From Lentzea jiangxiensis (lineage in GTDB: Bacteria; Actinomycetota; Actinomycetes; Mycobacteriales; Pseudonocardiaceae), in the NCBI RefSeq assembly GCF_900104175.1, contig NZ_FNIX01000001.1:372001-436000 (forward strand): a stretch of DNA of 64,000 bases, in the 5' to 3' direction. A program made the translations under genes and the position numbers. Every line of letters starts with the position of its first letter. Positions within the stretch are counted from its first letter, which is position 1. Shown here piece by piece: positions 52,944 through 63,599 of the stretch. The notes beneath the pieces were generated by a model, which was given only the letters and a program-made list of their open reading frames with translations, made no database searches and was not told the DNA's origin.

Positions 52944-53731
52944 GCCCGGTCCACCAGCTCGCGCAGCAGGGTGCCCATGCGCTGGGCCGCGGCGGCGCCG
53001 GCGTCCAGCACCTCCTGGTGGTTCAGCGGCTCGCCGGTGATGCCCGCCGCGAGGTTCGTGACCAGCGACAGGCCGAACACCTCGACGCCCTCGGCCCGTG
53101 CGGCGATGGCCTCGTGCACGGTTGACATGCCGACCAGGTCGGCGCCCAGGGTGCGCAGCATCCGGATCTCGGCGGGCGTCTCGAAGTGCGGTCCCGGCAG
53201 GCCCGCGTACACGCCCTCCTCCAGCGACGGGTCGATCTCCTGCGCGACCTTGCGCAGCCGTGGCGAGTACAGGTCCGTGAGGTCGACGAACCGCGCGCCG
53301 ACCAGCGGCGACAGCGAGGTGAGGTTGAGGTGGTCGGAGATCAGCACCGGCTGCCCGACGGTCATGCCCTGCCGCAGGCCACCGGCGGCGTTGGTCAGCA
53401 CGACCGTCTTCACGCCCGCGGCCGCGACGGCACGCACGCCGTGCACGACCTTCTGCACGCCCTTGCCCTCGTAGCCGTGGGTGCGGCCGAGGACGACGAG
53501 GACCTTCTTGCCGCCGACCTCGACGGAACGGATGGTGCCGCCGTGGCCGAGCGCGGTCGGCGCCTCGAAGCCCGTCAGCTCGCCCACCCCGATCTCGACG
53601 ACGGGCTCACCGATCACGTCGGCGGCGGGCCGCCAGCCGGAGCCGAGCACGATGGCGATGTCGTGCTTCTCGTTGCCGGTGCGGCTCTGGATCTCTTCCG
53701 CGGCCTTGCCGGCCAGCTCTTCTGGAGTCAC
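52940..53731 (-). CDS. punA: Purine-nucleoside phosphorylase (PNP-I, trimeric type)
   Basis: A 263-residue enzyme that cleaves inosine and guanosine, and their deoxy forms, to base plus pentose-1-phosphate. Signatures are IAIVLGSGW (phosphate), [32 protein letters not shown] and [10 protein letters not shown], whose Asn is the purine-binding residue of the 6-oxopurine-specific class. The GTG at 53731 lies 9 nt after the kinase stop, so kinase, PNP and phosphomutase look like one operon. It is the next step after add. Confidence 0.95.
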   Translation of the reverse strand: MTPEELAGKAAEEIQSRTGNEKHDIAIVLGSGWRPAADVIGEPVVEIGVGELTGFEAPTALGHGGTIRSVEVGGKKVLVVLGRTHGYEGKGVQKVVHGVRAVAAAGVKTVVLTNAAGGLRQGMTVGQPVLISDHLNLTSLSPLVGARFVDLTDLYSPRLRKVAQEIDPSLEEGVYAGLPGPHFETPAEIRMLRTLGADLVGMSTVHEAIAARAEGVEVFGLSLVTNLAAGITGEPLNHQEVLDAGAAAAQRMGTLLRELVDRA

Positions 53732-53740
53732 CGCCAGATG

Positions 53741-55375
53741 TTAAACCGGGGCGAACGTCGAGGCGATCGCGTCGAAGAGGCGCACCCTGGCCTCGTCCTC
53801 CTGCTCCGTCGGCACCACGACCTCGACCACCCACAGGTCGTCGCCGTGGGGGAGCACCCGGGAGAGGTGCGACCGCCGCAGCGCGTTGGGTTCGTCACCC
53901 TCGACCGTGCGGTAGAGGAACTGGGTGCTCGCCTCGGCGCGCGGCCCCGGGAGGTCCGGCGTCGGCACCCTCTCGCCGCCGAAGAAGCGCCCGGGCCACC
54001 GCGCCCGCACACCCGCGACGTACGCCTTGATGTCGCGCTTCGGGTAGTAGTCCGGGAACCGCTGCACGGTCACCTCGTACGCGCCGCTGCCCGACACGAA
54101 GTGCACGACCGCCGACACCGGGAACCGCGCGTCGGCGGCCCGCTGCTCGGCGTACGTCGTCCAGCTCTGGTCGACGCTCATGGTGAACTCGCCGCCCTGG
54201 TCGCCGATGGCCGTCACGGCGGAGGCGGTGCGCGGCCGCAGCGTCGCCGACGTGGGCAACGTCGGCAGCGTCTGCACCGTCTGCCGGGTCGGCGGCAGCA
54301 GCGTCGCGCCGGCCGCGAGCCTCGTCAGCGCGAACCCGCCGCCCGACCCCGCCAGGAACAGCAGGACGGCGGCGACCAGCACGAACGCCGAGGCGAGGCG
54401 TCCCCGCGGCGCCGGCGGGTGCGGTGTGGTGAGCGCGAACGGCAGCGGGCCGGGGTCGTCGGCCAGCGGCGCGTCCGGCTCGATCCTCGGCTTGGGCCGC
54501 ACGACCACCGGCAGCGGCACCGTCTCGCGGACCTCGAACGCGTCAGTGCCGGGCTCGGGCAGCAGCGGGTACACCTGCTTGCGCACGTCGACGAGCGACA
54601 GCCGTTCGGCCGGGTCCTTGCGCATCAGCCCGCTGATCACCGGCGCGAGCCGCCCGGCCCCCGCGGGCACCGGCACGTCGCCGTTGATCACCGCGTTGAT
54701 CGTCTGCATGACGTTCTTGCCGGCGTACGGCGGCTCGCCGGCCATCGCGGCCCACACCGTGGCGCCGAGCGACCACCGGTCCGCAGCCTCCGACACGTCA
54801 CCGCCCTGCGCCACCTCGGGCGCGATGTAGGCGGGCGTGCCCAGCGTGATGCCGCGCGCGGTCATCGTGGCCTCGGCGACGTTGCGCGCGATGCCGAAGT
54901 CGGTGAGCTTCACCCGGCCGTCGTCGGCGATCAGCACGTTGCCGGGCTTGACGTCCCGGTGCGTGATGCCCGCCCGGTGCGCCGCCGCGAGCGCCGCCGC
55001 CACCGCGTCCAGCACCGCCGCACCTTGCTTCTCGGTGAGACAGCCCTGTTCCTGCAACACGTCGCCGAGGCTGCGTGACGGCACGAGCTCCATCACGACG
55101 TACGGGTCGCCCTCGTGCTGCACGACGTCGTAGAGCGTCACGACGTTCGGGTGGGAGAGCGCGGCGACGGCGCGGGCCTCGCGCATGGTCCGCTCGCGCA
55201 GCTCGTCGGCGGCCACGTCGGGCATGCCGGGCGGCCTCAGGATCCCCTTGACCGCGACCTGCCTGCGCAACACCTCGTCGTGAGCGGCCCAGACGGTGCC
55301 CATCGAGCCCTGGCCCAGCAGGTGCAGCAGCCGGTACCTAGCCGCGATCAAGCGATCCTGGTCACCGTTCTCCAC
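53741..55375 (-). CDS. Transmembrane Ser/Thr protein kinase
   Basis: A 544-residue PknB-type kinase. Gly-loop GQGSMG 21-26, Lys43 (VAVKG), HRDVKPGN with Asp141, DFG 159-161, and the activation loop ending LGTPAYIAPEVAQG. A Pro-rich juxtamembrane linker precedes one helix (LASAFVLVAAVLLFLAGSGGG). The extracellular part (about 165 residues) has no PASTA repeat and resembles a small sensory fold (FRVSAVVHFVSGSGAYEVTVQRFPDYYP-like strands, here split between motifs). The GTG at 55375 has GGGAAG 9 nt upstream; an earlier start at 55450 is possible. It is first in an operon with PNP and phosphomutase. Confidence 0.9.
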   Translation of the reverse strand: MENGDQDRLIAARYRLLHLLGQGSMGTVWAAHDEVLRRQVAVKGILRPPGMPDVAADELRERTMREARAVAALSHPNVVTLYDVVQHEGDPYVVMELVPSRSLGDVLQEQGCLTEKQGAAVLDAVAAALAAAHRAGITHRDVKPGNVLIADDGRVKLTDFGIARNVAEATMTARGITLGTPAYIAPEVAQGGDVSEAADRWSLGATVWAAMAGEPPYAGKNVMQTINAVINGDVPVPAGAGRLAPVISGLMRKDPAERLSLVDVRKQVYPLLPEPGTDAFEVRETVPLPVVVRPKPRIEPDAPLADDPGPLPFALTTPHPPAPRGRLASAFVLVAAVLLFLAGSGGGFALTRLAAGATLLPPTRQTVQTLPTLPTSATLRPRTASAVTAIGDQGGEFTMSVDQSWTTYAEQRAADARFPVSAVVHFVSGSGAYEVTVQRFPDYYPKRDIKAYVAGVRARWPGRFFGGERVPTPDLPGPRAEASTQFLYRTVEGDEPNALRRSHLSRVLPHGDDLWVVEVVVPTEQEDEARVRLFDAIASTFAPV

Positions 55376-55503
55376 GGCGTCATTCTTCCCGACACACCGG
55401 GGTCCGCTCCGGGGGTACCGCCCGTGGAGCGGAAAACTCCGCCCCGTCAACGGCGGTGAACCTCACATAGCCGTGCCGGTAGCGTTCGGTAACACTGCAA
55501 CGC

Positions 55504-57276
55504 ATGATGGAGTTGGCATTGACCGCCGAATTCCGCCCGAACGAGTTCCCCGCCGCGTCGGGAGAACAGTGGCGAGAGCTGGTCGACGCAGTTCTCCGCA
55601 AGACCGGCGCGAGCTTCGACTCGCTGGTCACGAAGACGTACGACGGCATCGAGCTCCAGCCGCTCTACACCCTCGACGACGCCCTCGAGCCGTACGCTCT
55701 CGCGCCGGTGAAGCAGGGCTGGGACGTTCGCCAGCGCCACTCGGTCCCCGATCCGGTCGCCCTGATGAACGACCTCGAGGGCGGCGTCACCTCCCTGTGG
55801 CTGGCGGTCCCCGCCTCCTCCCTGGAACGCCTGCTGGACGGCGTCTACCTCGACCTCGCGCCGATCGTGCTCGACGGCTCCGCCGACGCCGCCCGCGCGA
55901 TGCTCCGGATCTACGACCAGGCGCCGGTGCTGGCCACCGAGGTGCGCGGCAACCTCGCCCTGCGGCCTTCTGGTGACGCTTTGGACGTCATCCGCGAGGC
56001 CCGCTCGCGGTTCCCCGGCCTGCGGACCGTGGTGGTCGACGCGCTGCCGTTCCACGACGCCGGTGGCTCGGACTCCGAAGAGCTGGGCGCCTCTCTCGCG
56101 CTGGCCGTGTCGTACCTGCGTTCCCTGACCGGCGCGGGGTTCACCGCTTCGGAGGCGTTCGAGCAGCTGGAGTTCCGCTTCGCCGCCACCGCCGACCAGT
56201 TCACGACCATCGCCAAGCTCCGCGCCGCCCGCCGCCTCTGGGCTCGCGTCGCCGAGGTGTCGGGCGTCGAGACCGTGCAGGTGCAGCACGCGGTGACGTC
56301 GTCGGCGATGATGACCCGCCGCGACCCGTGGGTGAACATGCTGCGCACCACGGTCGCCTGCCTGGCCGCCGGACTCGGCGGCGCGGACTCCGTGACGGTG
56401 CAGCCGTTCGACGCGGCGATCGGGCTGCCGGACGAGTTCGCCCGGCGGATCGCGCGGAACACGCAGAACCTGCTGCTGGAGGAGTCGCACCTCGGCGAGG
56501 TGATCGACCCCGCGGCCGGCTCCTGGTACGTGGAGCGGCTGACCGACGCGCTGGCGGCCGAGGCCTGGAAGTGGTTCCAGGAGGTCGAACGGGCGGGCGG
56601 GTTGCCGTCCGCGCACGGCCTGGTCGCCGCGCGGATCGCCTCGACCTGGGCGGCGCGGTCGGCTCGGCTGGCGGATCGGAGCGACCCGATCACCGGGGTG
56701 AGCGAGTTCCCGAACCTGGCGGAGAAGCCGGTGGTGCGCGACCAGGCCGCCGGAATCGATTCCGACTCGCAGACCCCCAGGGGGGACGCGCCCCCCACCC
56801 CAAGTGTCTCGAGCGGGTCTGACACCTTCGGCCTCCCGAGGGTCCGCTACGCCCAGGCCTTCGAGGAGCTGCGCGACCTCGCCGACGCCCAGCCCGAACG
56901 CCCCCGGGTCTTCCTGGCCACCCTCGGACCGGTCGCGGCCCACACCGCGCGGGCCACCTTCGCCGCCAACCTCTTCAACGCGGGCGGCTTCGCCACCCCG
57001 GACGCGGGCGCGACCGCCTCGGCGGAGGAAGTGGCCCGCAGGTTCGAGGAGTCCGGCGCCAGGATCGCCGTCCTGTGCGGCAGCGACGGCAGCTACGCCG
57101 ACCAGGCCGTCGCCACCGTCGAGGCGCTGCGCGCCGCGGGCGCCGAACGGGTGCTCCTCGCGGGCAAGAAGACCGACGCCGAGGTCGACGGGTTCGTCCA
57201 CCTCGGCTGCCCGGCGCTCGAGATCCTCACGAACACGTACGGGTTCCTCGGCATCGACAAGGGAGCGGAGCGATGA
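55504..57276 (+). CDS. mutA: Methylmalonyl-CoA mutase small subunit
   Basis: A 590-residue beta subunit of the heterodimeric mutase that interconverts (R)-methylmalonyl-CoA and succinyl-CoA in propionate metabolism. It has the TIM-barrel region ([49 protein letters not shown]) but in the B12-binding domain the usual D-x-H-x-x-G is missing, as expected for the non-catalytic subunit. A Pro/Ser-rich linker of about 25 residues (around 418-443) joins the two parts. Two ATG codons (55504, 55507) could start it. No Shine-Dalgarno is seen, so a leaderless transcript is possible. The stop overlaps mutB (ATGA). Confidence 0.95.
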   Translation: MMELALTAEFRPNEFPAASGEQWRELVDAVLRKTGASFDSLVTKTYDGIELQPLYTLDDALEPYALAPVKQGWDVRQRHSVPDPVALMNDLEGGVTSLWLAVPASSLERLLDGVYLDLAPIVLDGSADAARAMLRIYDQAPVLATEVRGNLALRPSGDALDVIREARSRFPGLRTVVVDALPFHDAGGSDSEELGASLALAVSYLRSLTGAGFTASEAFEQLEFRFAATADQFTTIAKLRAARRLWARVAEVSGVETVQVQHAVTSSAMMTRRDPWVNMLRTTVACLAAGLGGADSVTVQPFDAAIGLPDEFARRIARNTQNLLLEESHLGEVIDPAAGSWYVERLTDALAAEAWKWFQEVERAGGLPSAHGLVAARIASTWAARSARLADRSDPITGVSEFPNLAEKPVVRDQAAGIDSDSQTPRGDAPPTPSVSSGSDTFGLPRVRYAQAFEELRDLADAQPERPRVFLATLGPVAAHTARATFAANLFNAGGFATPDAGATASAEEVARRFEESGARIAVLCGSDGSYADQAVATVEALRAAGAERVLLAGKKTDAEVDGFVHLGCPALEILTNTYGFLGIDKGAER

Positions 57277-59408
57277 TCCCCAACTTCGCGGACGTCGACC
57301 TCGGTCCTCTCCCGAGGGCGGAGTACAAGACCGACCTGCCGCCGTGGGAGACGCCGGAGGGCATCGCGGTCAAGCCGGTCTACGGCCCGTCCGATGTGGA
57401 GGGTCTCGACTTCCTGCGGACGTACCCCGGCATCGCGCCGTTCCTGCGCGGCCCGTACCCGACGATGTACGTCAACCAGCCGTGGACCGTGCGCCAGTAC
57501 GCGGGTTTCTCGACGGCCGAGGAGTCGAACGCCTTCTACCGGCGCAACCTCGCGGCTGGGCAGAAGGGCCTGAGCGTGGCGTTCGACCTCGCCACGCACC
57601 GCGGCTACGACTCGGACCACCCGCGCGTCGCCGGTGACGTCGGCATGGCCGGGGTGGCGATCGACTCGATCTACGACATGCGCACGCTGTTCGACGGCAT
57701 CCCGCTGGACAAGATGTCCGTGTCGATGACGATGAACGGCGCGGTGCTGCCCGTCCTCGCCCTGTTCGTCGTGGCGGCGGAGGAGCAGGGGGTGAAGCCG
57801 GAGCAGCTCATGGGGACGATCCAGAACGACATCCTCAAGGAGTTCATGGTCCGCAACACCTACATCTACCCACCGCGGCCGTCGATGCGGATCATCTCCG
57901 ACATCTTCAGCTACACCTCGCGGCACATGCCGAAGTTCAACTCCATCTCGATCTCCGGCTACCACATGCAGGAGGCCGGGGCGACGGCCGACCTGGAGCT
58001 GGCCTACACGCTCGCGGACGGTGTCGAGTACCTCCGCGCGGGCCGGGAGGCCGGGCTGGACGTGGACGCGTTCGCGCCGCGGCTCAGCTTCTTCTGGGCC
58101 GTCGGCATGAACTTCTTCATGGAGATCGCCAAGATGCGGGCCGCGCGCCTGCTCTGGGCCAAGCTCGTCAACGAGTTCCAGCCGAAGTCGCCGAAGTCCC
58201 TCAGCCTGCGCACCCACTGCCAGACGTCGGGGTGGAGCCTCACCGCGCAGGACGTGTTCAACAACGTCGCGCGCACGTGCGTCGAGGCGATGGCCGCGAC
58301 GCAGGGACACACGCAGTCGTTGCACACCAACGCACTCGACGAGGCGCTCGCGCTGCCGACGGACTTCTCCGCGCGCATCGCCCGCAACACGCAGCTGCTG
58401 CTCCAGCAGGAGTCCGGCACGACGCGCGTGATCGACCCGTGGGGCGGCAGCGCGTACGTCGAACGGCTCACCGCGGAGCTCGCGGCCAAGGCCTGGGAGC
58501 ACATCACCGAGGTCGAGAAGGCGGGCGGCATGGCCCGCGCGATCGACGAGGGCATCCCCAAGCTGCGCATCGAGGAAGCGGCGGCGCGGACCCAGGCGCG
58601 CATCGACTCCGGGCGCCAGCCCGTCATCGGCGTCAACAAGTACCTCGTGGACGCCGACGAGCAGATCGAGGTCCTCAAGGTCGACAACGCCGGCGTGCGC
58701 GCCCAGCAGCTCGAGAAGCTGCGCAGGCTCAGGGAGGAGCGCGACCAGTCCGCGGTGGACAGTGCGCTCGAGGCCCTGACGAACGCGGCGGGCAGCGGCG
58801 GCAACCTGCTGGAGCTGGCGATCGGCGCCGCTCGCGCCAAGGCCACGGTCGGGGAGATCTCCGAGTCGCTCGGCAAGGTGTGGGGCCGCCACAGCGCGCA
58901 GATCCGCACCATTTCCGGCGTGTACCGGCAGGAGGTCGGTTCGGTGTCCAACGTGGACGGCTGCCGCGAGGTCGTCGAGGCGTTCGCGGAACAGGAGGGC
59001 CGCCGCCCGCGCATCCTGGTCGCCAAGATGGGCCAGGACGGGCACGACCGAGGCCAGAAGGTGATCGCCACGGCGTTCGCGGACCTCGGCTTCGACGTCG
59101 ACGTCGGCCCGCTGTTCCAGACGCCGGAGGAGGTCGCGCACCAGGCCGTCGAGGCCGACGTGCACATCGTCGGCGTCTCCTCGCTCGCCGCGGGCCACCT
59201 CACGCTGGTGCCCTCGCTGCGCGAAGAGCTCGCGAAGCTCGGCCGCGAGGACATCATGATCGTCGTCGGTGGCGTGATCCCGCCGCAGGACTTCGACGAG
59301 CTGCACGCGGCGGGCGCGGCGGCCATCTTCCCGCCCGGCACCGTGATCGCCGACGCTGCGAAGGACCTGCTCGTGAAGCTGGCCGGCCAGCTCGGGCACC
59401 ATGCCTAG
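57273..59408 (+). CDS. mutB: Methylmalonyl-CoA mutase large subunit
   Basis: A 711-residue catalytic subunit. The barrel contains [28 protein letters not shown]-like [12 protein letters not shown], and [20 protein letters not shown] (substrate channel). The C-terminal cobalamin domain carries [13 protein letters not shown], with the Co-ligating His, and [10 protein letters not shown]. The ATG at 57273 overlaps the mutA stop by 4 nt. The succinyl-CoA it yields feeds the succinate dehydrogenase pathway. It overlaps meaB by 8 nt. Confidence 0.97.
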   Translation: MIPNFADVDLGPLPRAEYKTDLPPWETPEGIAVKPVYGPSDVEGLDFLRTYPGIAPFLRGPYPTMYVNQPWTVRQYAGFSTAEESNAFYRRNLAAGQKGLSVAFDLATHRGYDSDHPRVAGDVGMAGVAIDSIYDMRTLFDGIPLDKMSVSMTMNGAVLPVLALFVVAAEEQGVKPEQLMGTIQNDILKEFMVRNTYIYPPRPSMRIISDIFSYTSRHMPKFNSISISGYHMQEAGATADLELAYTLADGVEYLRAGREAGLDVDAFAPRLSFFWAVGMNFFMEIAKMRAARLLWAKLVNEFQPKSPKSLSLRTHCQTSGWSLTAQDVFNNVARTCVEAMAATQGHTQSLHTNALDEALALPTDFSARIARNTQLLLQQESGTTRVIDPWGGSAYVERLTAELAAKAWEHITEVEKAGGMARAIDEGIPKLRIEEAAARTQARIDSGRQPVIGVNKYLVDADEQIEVLKVDNAGVRAQQLEKLRRLREERDQSAVDSALEALTNAAGSGGNLLELAIGAARAKATVGEISESLGKVWGRHSAQIRTISGVYRQEVGSVSNVDGCREVVEAFAEQEGRRPRILVAKMGQDGHDRGQKVIATAFADLGFDVDVGPLFQTPEEVAHQAVEADVHIVGVSSLAAGHLTLVPSLREELAKLGREDIMIVVGGVIPPQDFDELHAAGAAAIFPPGTVIADAAKDLLVKLAGQLGHHA

Positions 59409-60393
59409 GGTCGTCGACGTCGCCGAGTACGCGAAGGGCGTCCTCGACGGCAACCGCGGTGTGCTGGCCAGGGCCATCACGCTCGTCGAGTCGACGCGCG
59501 CCGATCATCGGGCCCGGGCGCAGGAGCTGCTGGTCGAGCTGCTGCCGAAGTCCGGTGACGCGATCCGGGTCGGGATCACCGGCGTGCCCGGCGTGGGCAA
59601 GTCGACGTTCATCGACGCGCTGGGCACCATGCTGACCGAGCGGGGGCACCGGGTGGCGGTGCTCGCCGTCGACCCGTCCTCGACCCGCACGGGCGGCAGC
59701 ATCCTGGGCGACAAGACCCGCATGCAGCGGCTGTCGGTCAACCGCGACGCGTTCATCAGGCCGTCGCCGACCAGCGGCACGCTCGGCGGCGTCGCGCAGG
59801 CCACCCGCGAGACGATCGTGCTGGTCGAGGCCGCGGGTTTCGACGTGGTGCTGGTGGAGACGGTCGGCGTCGGGCAGTCGGAGGTGGCCGTCGCGAACAT
59901 GACGGACTGCTCGTTGTTCCTGACGCTCGCGCGCACGGGTGACCAGTTGCAGGGCATCAAGAAGGGCATCCTGGAGCTCGCGGACGTCATCGCGGTCAAC
60001 AAGGCCGACGGCGAGCACGAGATGGACGCCCGCAAGGCCGCCCGCGAACTGGCCGGGGCCCTCAAGCTGCTGCGCCCGCCGGACGCGGTGTGGCACCCGC
60101 CGGTGCTCACCTGCTCAGGCCTCACCGGAACCGGTCTCGACGAGCTGTGGTCCCGCGTGCTGGAACACCGCCGCACCCTCGAGCAGGCAGGCGAGCTGGA
60201 CGAACGCCGGCGCCGCCAGCAGGTCGACTGGACCTGGATGATGGTCCGCGACGAGCTGTGGCGGCAGGTCCGCGAGAGCCCCGCCGTGCGGTCCGCCGCC
60301 GGCGTCCTGGAGGAGAAGGTGCGGTCGGGAGAGCTCACCGCGACGCTGGCCGCCGAGCAGCTTCTGCAGGCGTTCCAATCGGACTCCCCGTAG
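59401..60393 (+). CDS. meaB: Methylmalonyl-CoA mutase-associated GTPase chaperone
   Basis: A 330-residue G3E GTPase (MeaB/ArgK) that guards cofactor loading and protects the mutase from inactivation. Walker [10 protein letters not shown], switch regions around [22 protein letters not shown], then [11 protein letters not shown], and the base-specificity VNKADG are all visible. The gene overlaps mutB by 8 nt, giving a mutA-mutB-meaB operon. It ends before a small membrane protein with no visible terminator. Confidence 0.96.
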   Translation: MPRVVDVAEYAKGVLDGNRGVLARAITLVESTRADHRARAQELLVELLPKSGDAIRVGITGVPGVGKSTFIDALGTMLTERGHRVAVLAVDPSSTRTGGSILGDKTRMQRLSVNRDAFIRPSPTSGTLGGVAQATRETIVLVEAAGFDVVLVETVGVGQSEVAVANMTDCSLFLTLARTGDQLQGIKKGILELADVIAVNKADGEHEMDARKAARELAGALKLLRPPDAVWHPPVLTCSGLTGTGLDELWSRVLEHRRTLEQAGELDERRRRQQVDWTWMMVRDELWRQVRESPAVRSAAGVLEEKVRSGELTATLAAEQLLQAFQSDSP

Positions 60394-60449
60394 GCGCTTA
60401 ACTAGTTTGGGTGACCTTCGATCGTGGTATTCGAGGTAGAGTTCAGGCC

Positions 60450-60743
60450 ATGTCGAGGTTGCTGCTGGCCTGCGTGTTCTCGGTGTTGAGCGTTCTCGGG
60501 ATCGCCGGTGCGGCGTCCGCGCAAGAGGCGGCGGACACGCCCGTGGCGGCTGCGCAGCAGACCGCGGTCAACCCGGCTCCGGACGTGAACGCGCCGCAGG
60601 CGCCGTCGCCTGAAGCTCGTCAGGAGACCAAGCGCAAGCTGTGGATCGGCGGCATCGCCGTGGTGCTGTTCGCGCTGGTCTACTACCGCAACAAGAAGCG
60701 GTGGGCGAAGTGGCGCAAGGAGCGGGCGGCCAAGAAGGGGTAA
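60450..60743 (+). CDS. Small exported/membrane-anchored protein
   Basis: A 97-residue protein with an N-terminal signal (MSRLLLACVFSVLSVLGIAG, likely cut after ASA), a Pro/Ala-rich extracellular stretch, one C-terminal helix (KLWIGGIAVVLFALVYY) and a strongly basic cytoplasmic tail (NKKRWAKWRKERAAKKG). The ATG at 60450 places the signal at the N-terminus; the frame opens at 60411. No family recognised. It sits between meaB and the amidohydrolase genes in the same direction. Confidence 0.6.
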   Translation: MSRLLLACVFSVLSVLGIAGAASAQEAADTPVAAAQQTAVNPAPDVNAPQAPSPEARQETKRKLWIGGIAVVLFALVYYRNKKRWAKWRKERAAKKG

Positions 60744-60958
60744 CCGGGCGGCCGCCCCGACCGTTCGACGCCGAGACACCGCGTTCCACCTGGTGGGACG
60801 TAATAGTGGAAGTTAAGCGTGTCTCCCGACCATCTGCGTCATCGTTGATCGGTCAGACCGAAACTCGCTCACCGCTTGGCGCAGCGCTGCGACCGGCCGT
60901 CCGGTTGATCATCATCAGCGCACCGCGTCCCACGGGCGGTGATGCAGGATGGTGGCCA

Positions 60959-62131
60959 ATGGGTACCGACTTGAAGACCAGCACGCGCTCGGCCGTCGAG
61001 CGGTACTCCGACGTGCTGCTGGACCTGTCGCACTCGATCCACGCCGAGCCCGAGCTGGCCTTCGAGGAGCACCGCAGCGCCGAGAAGATCGCCACCCTGC
61101 TGGCTCGCGAGGGCTTCGAGGTCGACCGCGGGGTGGCCGGCCTGGACACCGCCTTCGTCGCGACGTACGGCGCCGGTGAGCTGGTGCTGGGACTGTGCGC
61201 TGAATACGACGCGTTGCCCGAGGTCGGGCACGCGTGCGGGCACAACGTCATCGCCGCGGCCTCGGTCGGAACGGCCCTTGCGCTGCGTGACGTCGCTGAC
61301 CAGCTGGGTGTCACCGTGAAGGTGATCGGCACCCCGGCGGAAGAGGTCGGCGGCGGCAAGGTGCTCATGCTGGAACGGGGCGTGTTCGACGACGTCTCGT
61401 TCTCGATGATGGTGCACCCGGCGCCGTACGAGTCGTGTGCCGCGAAGTCGCTGGCCATCACCGATCTCGAGGTGCACTACCAGGGCAGGCCGTCGCACGC
61501 GGCCGCCGCCCCGCACCTCGGCATCAACGCCGCGGACGCGGTGACCGTCGCGCAGATCTCGATCAGCCTGTTGCGGCAGCACCTCGAGCCCGGTCAGATG
61601 GTGACCGGCATCGTCACCCACGGCGGCACCGTGCCGAACGTAATACCCGCCCACGCGTCGGCGATGTTCGACGTGAGGGCGGAAAACCTGGAATCGTTGC
61701 AGCGTCTGGAGAACCGAATCCGGGACTGCTTCACAGCCGGCGCGCTCGCGACCGGCTGCACCCATGAGGTCGTGCAGGTCTCACCGATCTACGCCGAGCT
61801 GACTCCTGACCCGTGGCTCGCGGACGCCTACCGGCGTGCTGCCACTGACCTGGGACGACGGCCGCTTTCGCGAGAGCAGGAGCAGCGCGAGAAGATCGGG
61901 AGCACCGACATGGGCAACGTCACCAGAGTGTTGCCCGCCATCCACCCGACCATCGCAATCGACTGCGGAGACGCGGTGAACCACCAACAAGAGTTCGCGA
62001 CCGCCTGTGCCTCGGCGTCGGCCGACCGAGCGGTGCTCGAAGGAGCACTCGCCATGGCTTGGACGACGATCGCGACGGCCACCGATCCACGGCAGCGTGA
62101 ACGGCTGCTGGCCCGCGGAGGTGCGGCATGA
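60959..62131 (+). CDS. M20-family amidohydrolase (AmiB1-like)
   Basis: A 390-residue M20 peptidase/amidohydrolase. HSIHAEPELAFEEH and AEYDALPEVGHACGHNVIAA provide the zinc-site His and Asp/His residues, TPAEEVGGGK the catalytic Glu pair, and the lid domain follows (AITDLEVHYQGRPSHAAAAPH). The closest match in memory is the p-aminobenzoyl-glutamate hydrolase-like AmiB1 of mycobacteria, which also lies beside AmiA1 and deoD. The ATG at 60959 is used. A 4-nt overlap couples it to the next gene. Substrate is probably an N-acylated amino acid. Confidence 0.88.
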   Translation: MGTDLKTSTRSAVERYSDVLLDLSHSIHAEPELAFEEHRSAEKIATLLAREGFEVDRGVAGLDTAFVATYGAGELVLGLCAEYDALPEVGHACGHNVIAAASVGTALALRDVADQLGVTVKVIGTPAEEVGGGKVLMLERGVFDDVSFSMMVHPAPYESCAAKSLAITDLEVHYQGRPSHAAAAPHLGINAADAVTVAQISISLLRQHLEPGQMVTGIVTHGGTVPNVIPAHASAMFDVRAENLESLQRLENRIRDCFTAGALATGCTHEVVQVSPIYAELTPDPWLADAYRRAATDLGRRPLSREQEQREKIGSTDMGNVTRVLPAIHPTIAIDCGDAVNHQQEFATACASASADRAVLEGALAMAWTTIATATDPRQRERLLARGGAA

Positions 62132-63405
62132 CGGTCCTGGACTCCCGACCTTCGGGTTCCTCAACTGTGAAGACGTCCCCTGAGATGCTCGTGGACCCCA
62201 CCGGGGTGAGCATGTCTGTTGTGGATGATCTGGGTGAAGGCCGCGGCCCCGCGTGGCTCGACGACTGGTTGAAGGCGCACGCCGCGGACGTCATCGCGTG
62301 GCGGCGCCACATCCACTCCCACCCCGAGCTGTCCCGGCGCGAGTACAACACCACCGAGCTCGTGGCGAAGCTGCTGCGCGAGGTCGGCCTCAAGCCGCGG
62401 GTCCTCCCCGGCGGCACCGGCCTGATCTGCGACATCGGCAGCGGCCCGCGCTGCGTGGCCCTCCGCGCGGACATGGACGCCCTGCCGCTGCACGAGAACA
62501 CCGGCCTGCCGTTCTCGTCCACTGTGGACGGTGTGTCGCACGCGTGCGGTCACGACGCCCACACCACGGTCCTGATCGGCACCGCGCTGGCCCTCGCGTC
62601 CGCGACGGAGCTGCCGGGCCGGGTGCGGCTCGTCTTCCAGCCCGCCGAGGAGGTCATGCCCGGAGGCGCGCTCGACGTGCTCGCGGCCGGTGGCCTCGAC
62701 GGCGTGGAGCGGATCTTCGGCCTGCACTGCGACCCGCGCCTGCAGGTCGGCCGCATCGGCACCCGCATCGGCGCCATCACGTCGGCCTCCGACCTGCTGG
62801 AGCTGCGCCTGTCCTCGCCGGGCGGCCACACCTCGCGCCCGCACCTGACGGCCGACCTGGTGCACGCGCTCGGCACCGTGATCACCGGCCTGCCGACGAT
62901 GCTGTCGCGCCGCGTCGACCCCCGTTCCGGCACCGTCCTGGTGTGGGGCGCGGTGCACGCGGGCGAGGCGCCGAACGCCGTGCCGCAGGAGGGCCTGGTG
63001 CGCGGCACGCTGCGCACGGGTGACCGCGACATCTGGGCCGAGCTGGAGCCGCTGGTCAAGGACCTGGTGACCGGTCTGCTGGCGCCCACGGGCGTCGGTT
63101 TCGACCTGCACCACCGCCGCGGTGTGCCGCCGGTCGTGAACGAGCGCGAGTCGACGCAGATCCTGCGCGCAGGCATCGAGGCCGCTCTCGGCGACGACGC
63201 CCTGGCGGGCACCGAGCAGTCCTCCGGTGGCGAGGACTTCGGCTGGTACCTGGAGCACGTGCCCGGCTCGTTCGCGCGCCTCGGCGTGTGGAACGGCGTC
63301 GAGAAGCAGCTCGACCTGCACCAGCCGACGTTCGACCTGGACGAGCGCGCGCTGCTCGTCGGCGTCCGCGTCATGGTCCACACGGCGCTCGCCGCACTGG
63401 CTTAA
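62128..63405 (+). CDS. M20-family amidohydrolase (AmiA1-like)
   Basis: A 425-residue M20 enzyme of the hippurate hydrolase/HipO type. HIHSHPELSRREYNT, RADMDALPLHENTGLPF, HACGHDAHTTVLIG (zinc site), FQPAEEVMPGGAL (Glu pair) and SGGEDFGWYLEHVPG (late His/Glu region) are family-typical. An extra N-terminal stretch of about 40 residues precedes PAWLDDWLKAHAADV. The start overlaps the upstream paralogue by 4 nt (ATGA). The two paralogues may act on different N-acyl or N-carbamoyl amino acids. A hairpin follows. Confidence 0.9.
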   Translation: MTVLDSRPSGSSTVKTSPEMLVDPTGVSMSVVDDLGEGRGPAWLDDWLKAHAADVIAWRRHIHSHPELSRREYNTTELVAKLLREVGLKPRVLPGGTGLICDIGSGPRCVALRADMDALPLHENTGLPFSSTVDGVSHACGHDAHTTVLIGTALALASATELPGRVRLVFQPAEEVMPGGALDVLAAGGLDGVERIFGLHCDPRLQVGRIGTRIGAITSASDLLELRLSSPGGHTSRPHLTADLVHALGTVITGLPTMLSRRVDPRSGTVLVWGAVHAGEAPNAVPQEGLVRGTLRTGDRDIWAELEPLVKDLVTGLLAPTGVGFDLHHRRGVPPVVNERESTQILRAGIEAALGDDALAGTEQSSGGEDFGWYLEHVPGSFARLGVWNGVEKQLDLHQPTFDLDERALLVGVRVMVHTALAALA

Positions 63406-63427
63406 AGCGAACCCCTTCGGTCCGAGC

Positions 63428-63470
63428 AGTGTTGTGGCGTGCGGAGCAGTTGCGCACGCGCCACAACACT
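63428..63470 (+). terminator. Terminator of the amidohydrolase operon
   Basis: Twelve-bp perfect arms (63428-63439 and 63459-63470), extended by a further 4 bp past a bulge, lie 22 nt after the stop. The remainder up to 63599 shows no gene. Confidence 0.7.
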
Positions 63471-63599
63471 GTCCGGGGTCCGTTCAGGTCGATCTCGCAA
63501 CGCCGGACCGCTCGCGAAATCGGCTGGCAAGCGGATCACACCGCTCATCAGGCTCCCGCCGGCGAATGATCTGATCAACTGAGCGGGCGGGGGTGCACC

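Noticed and set aside
53186-55078. 630-codon plus-strand frame opposite PNP and the kinase
   Set aside because: It spans the junction between two real minus-strand genes, which a genuine gene would hardly do, and lacks motifs.
55376-55503. Possible cobalamin riboswitch upstream of mutA
   Set aside because: The leader is only about 130 nt, shared with a divergent gene, and I found no B12-box-like core or long paired structure.
57093-59480. 795-codon open frame on the minus strand opposite mutB
   Set aside because: Low-complexity Arg/Val/Leu/Asp composition and no recognisable motif; the plus strand carries an unambiguous mutase with cobalamin site.
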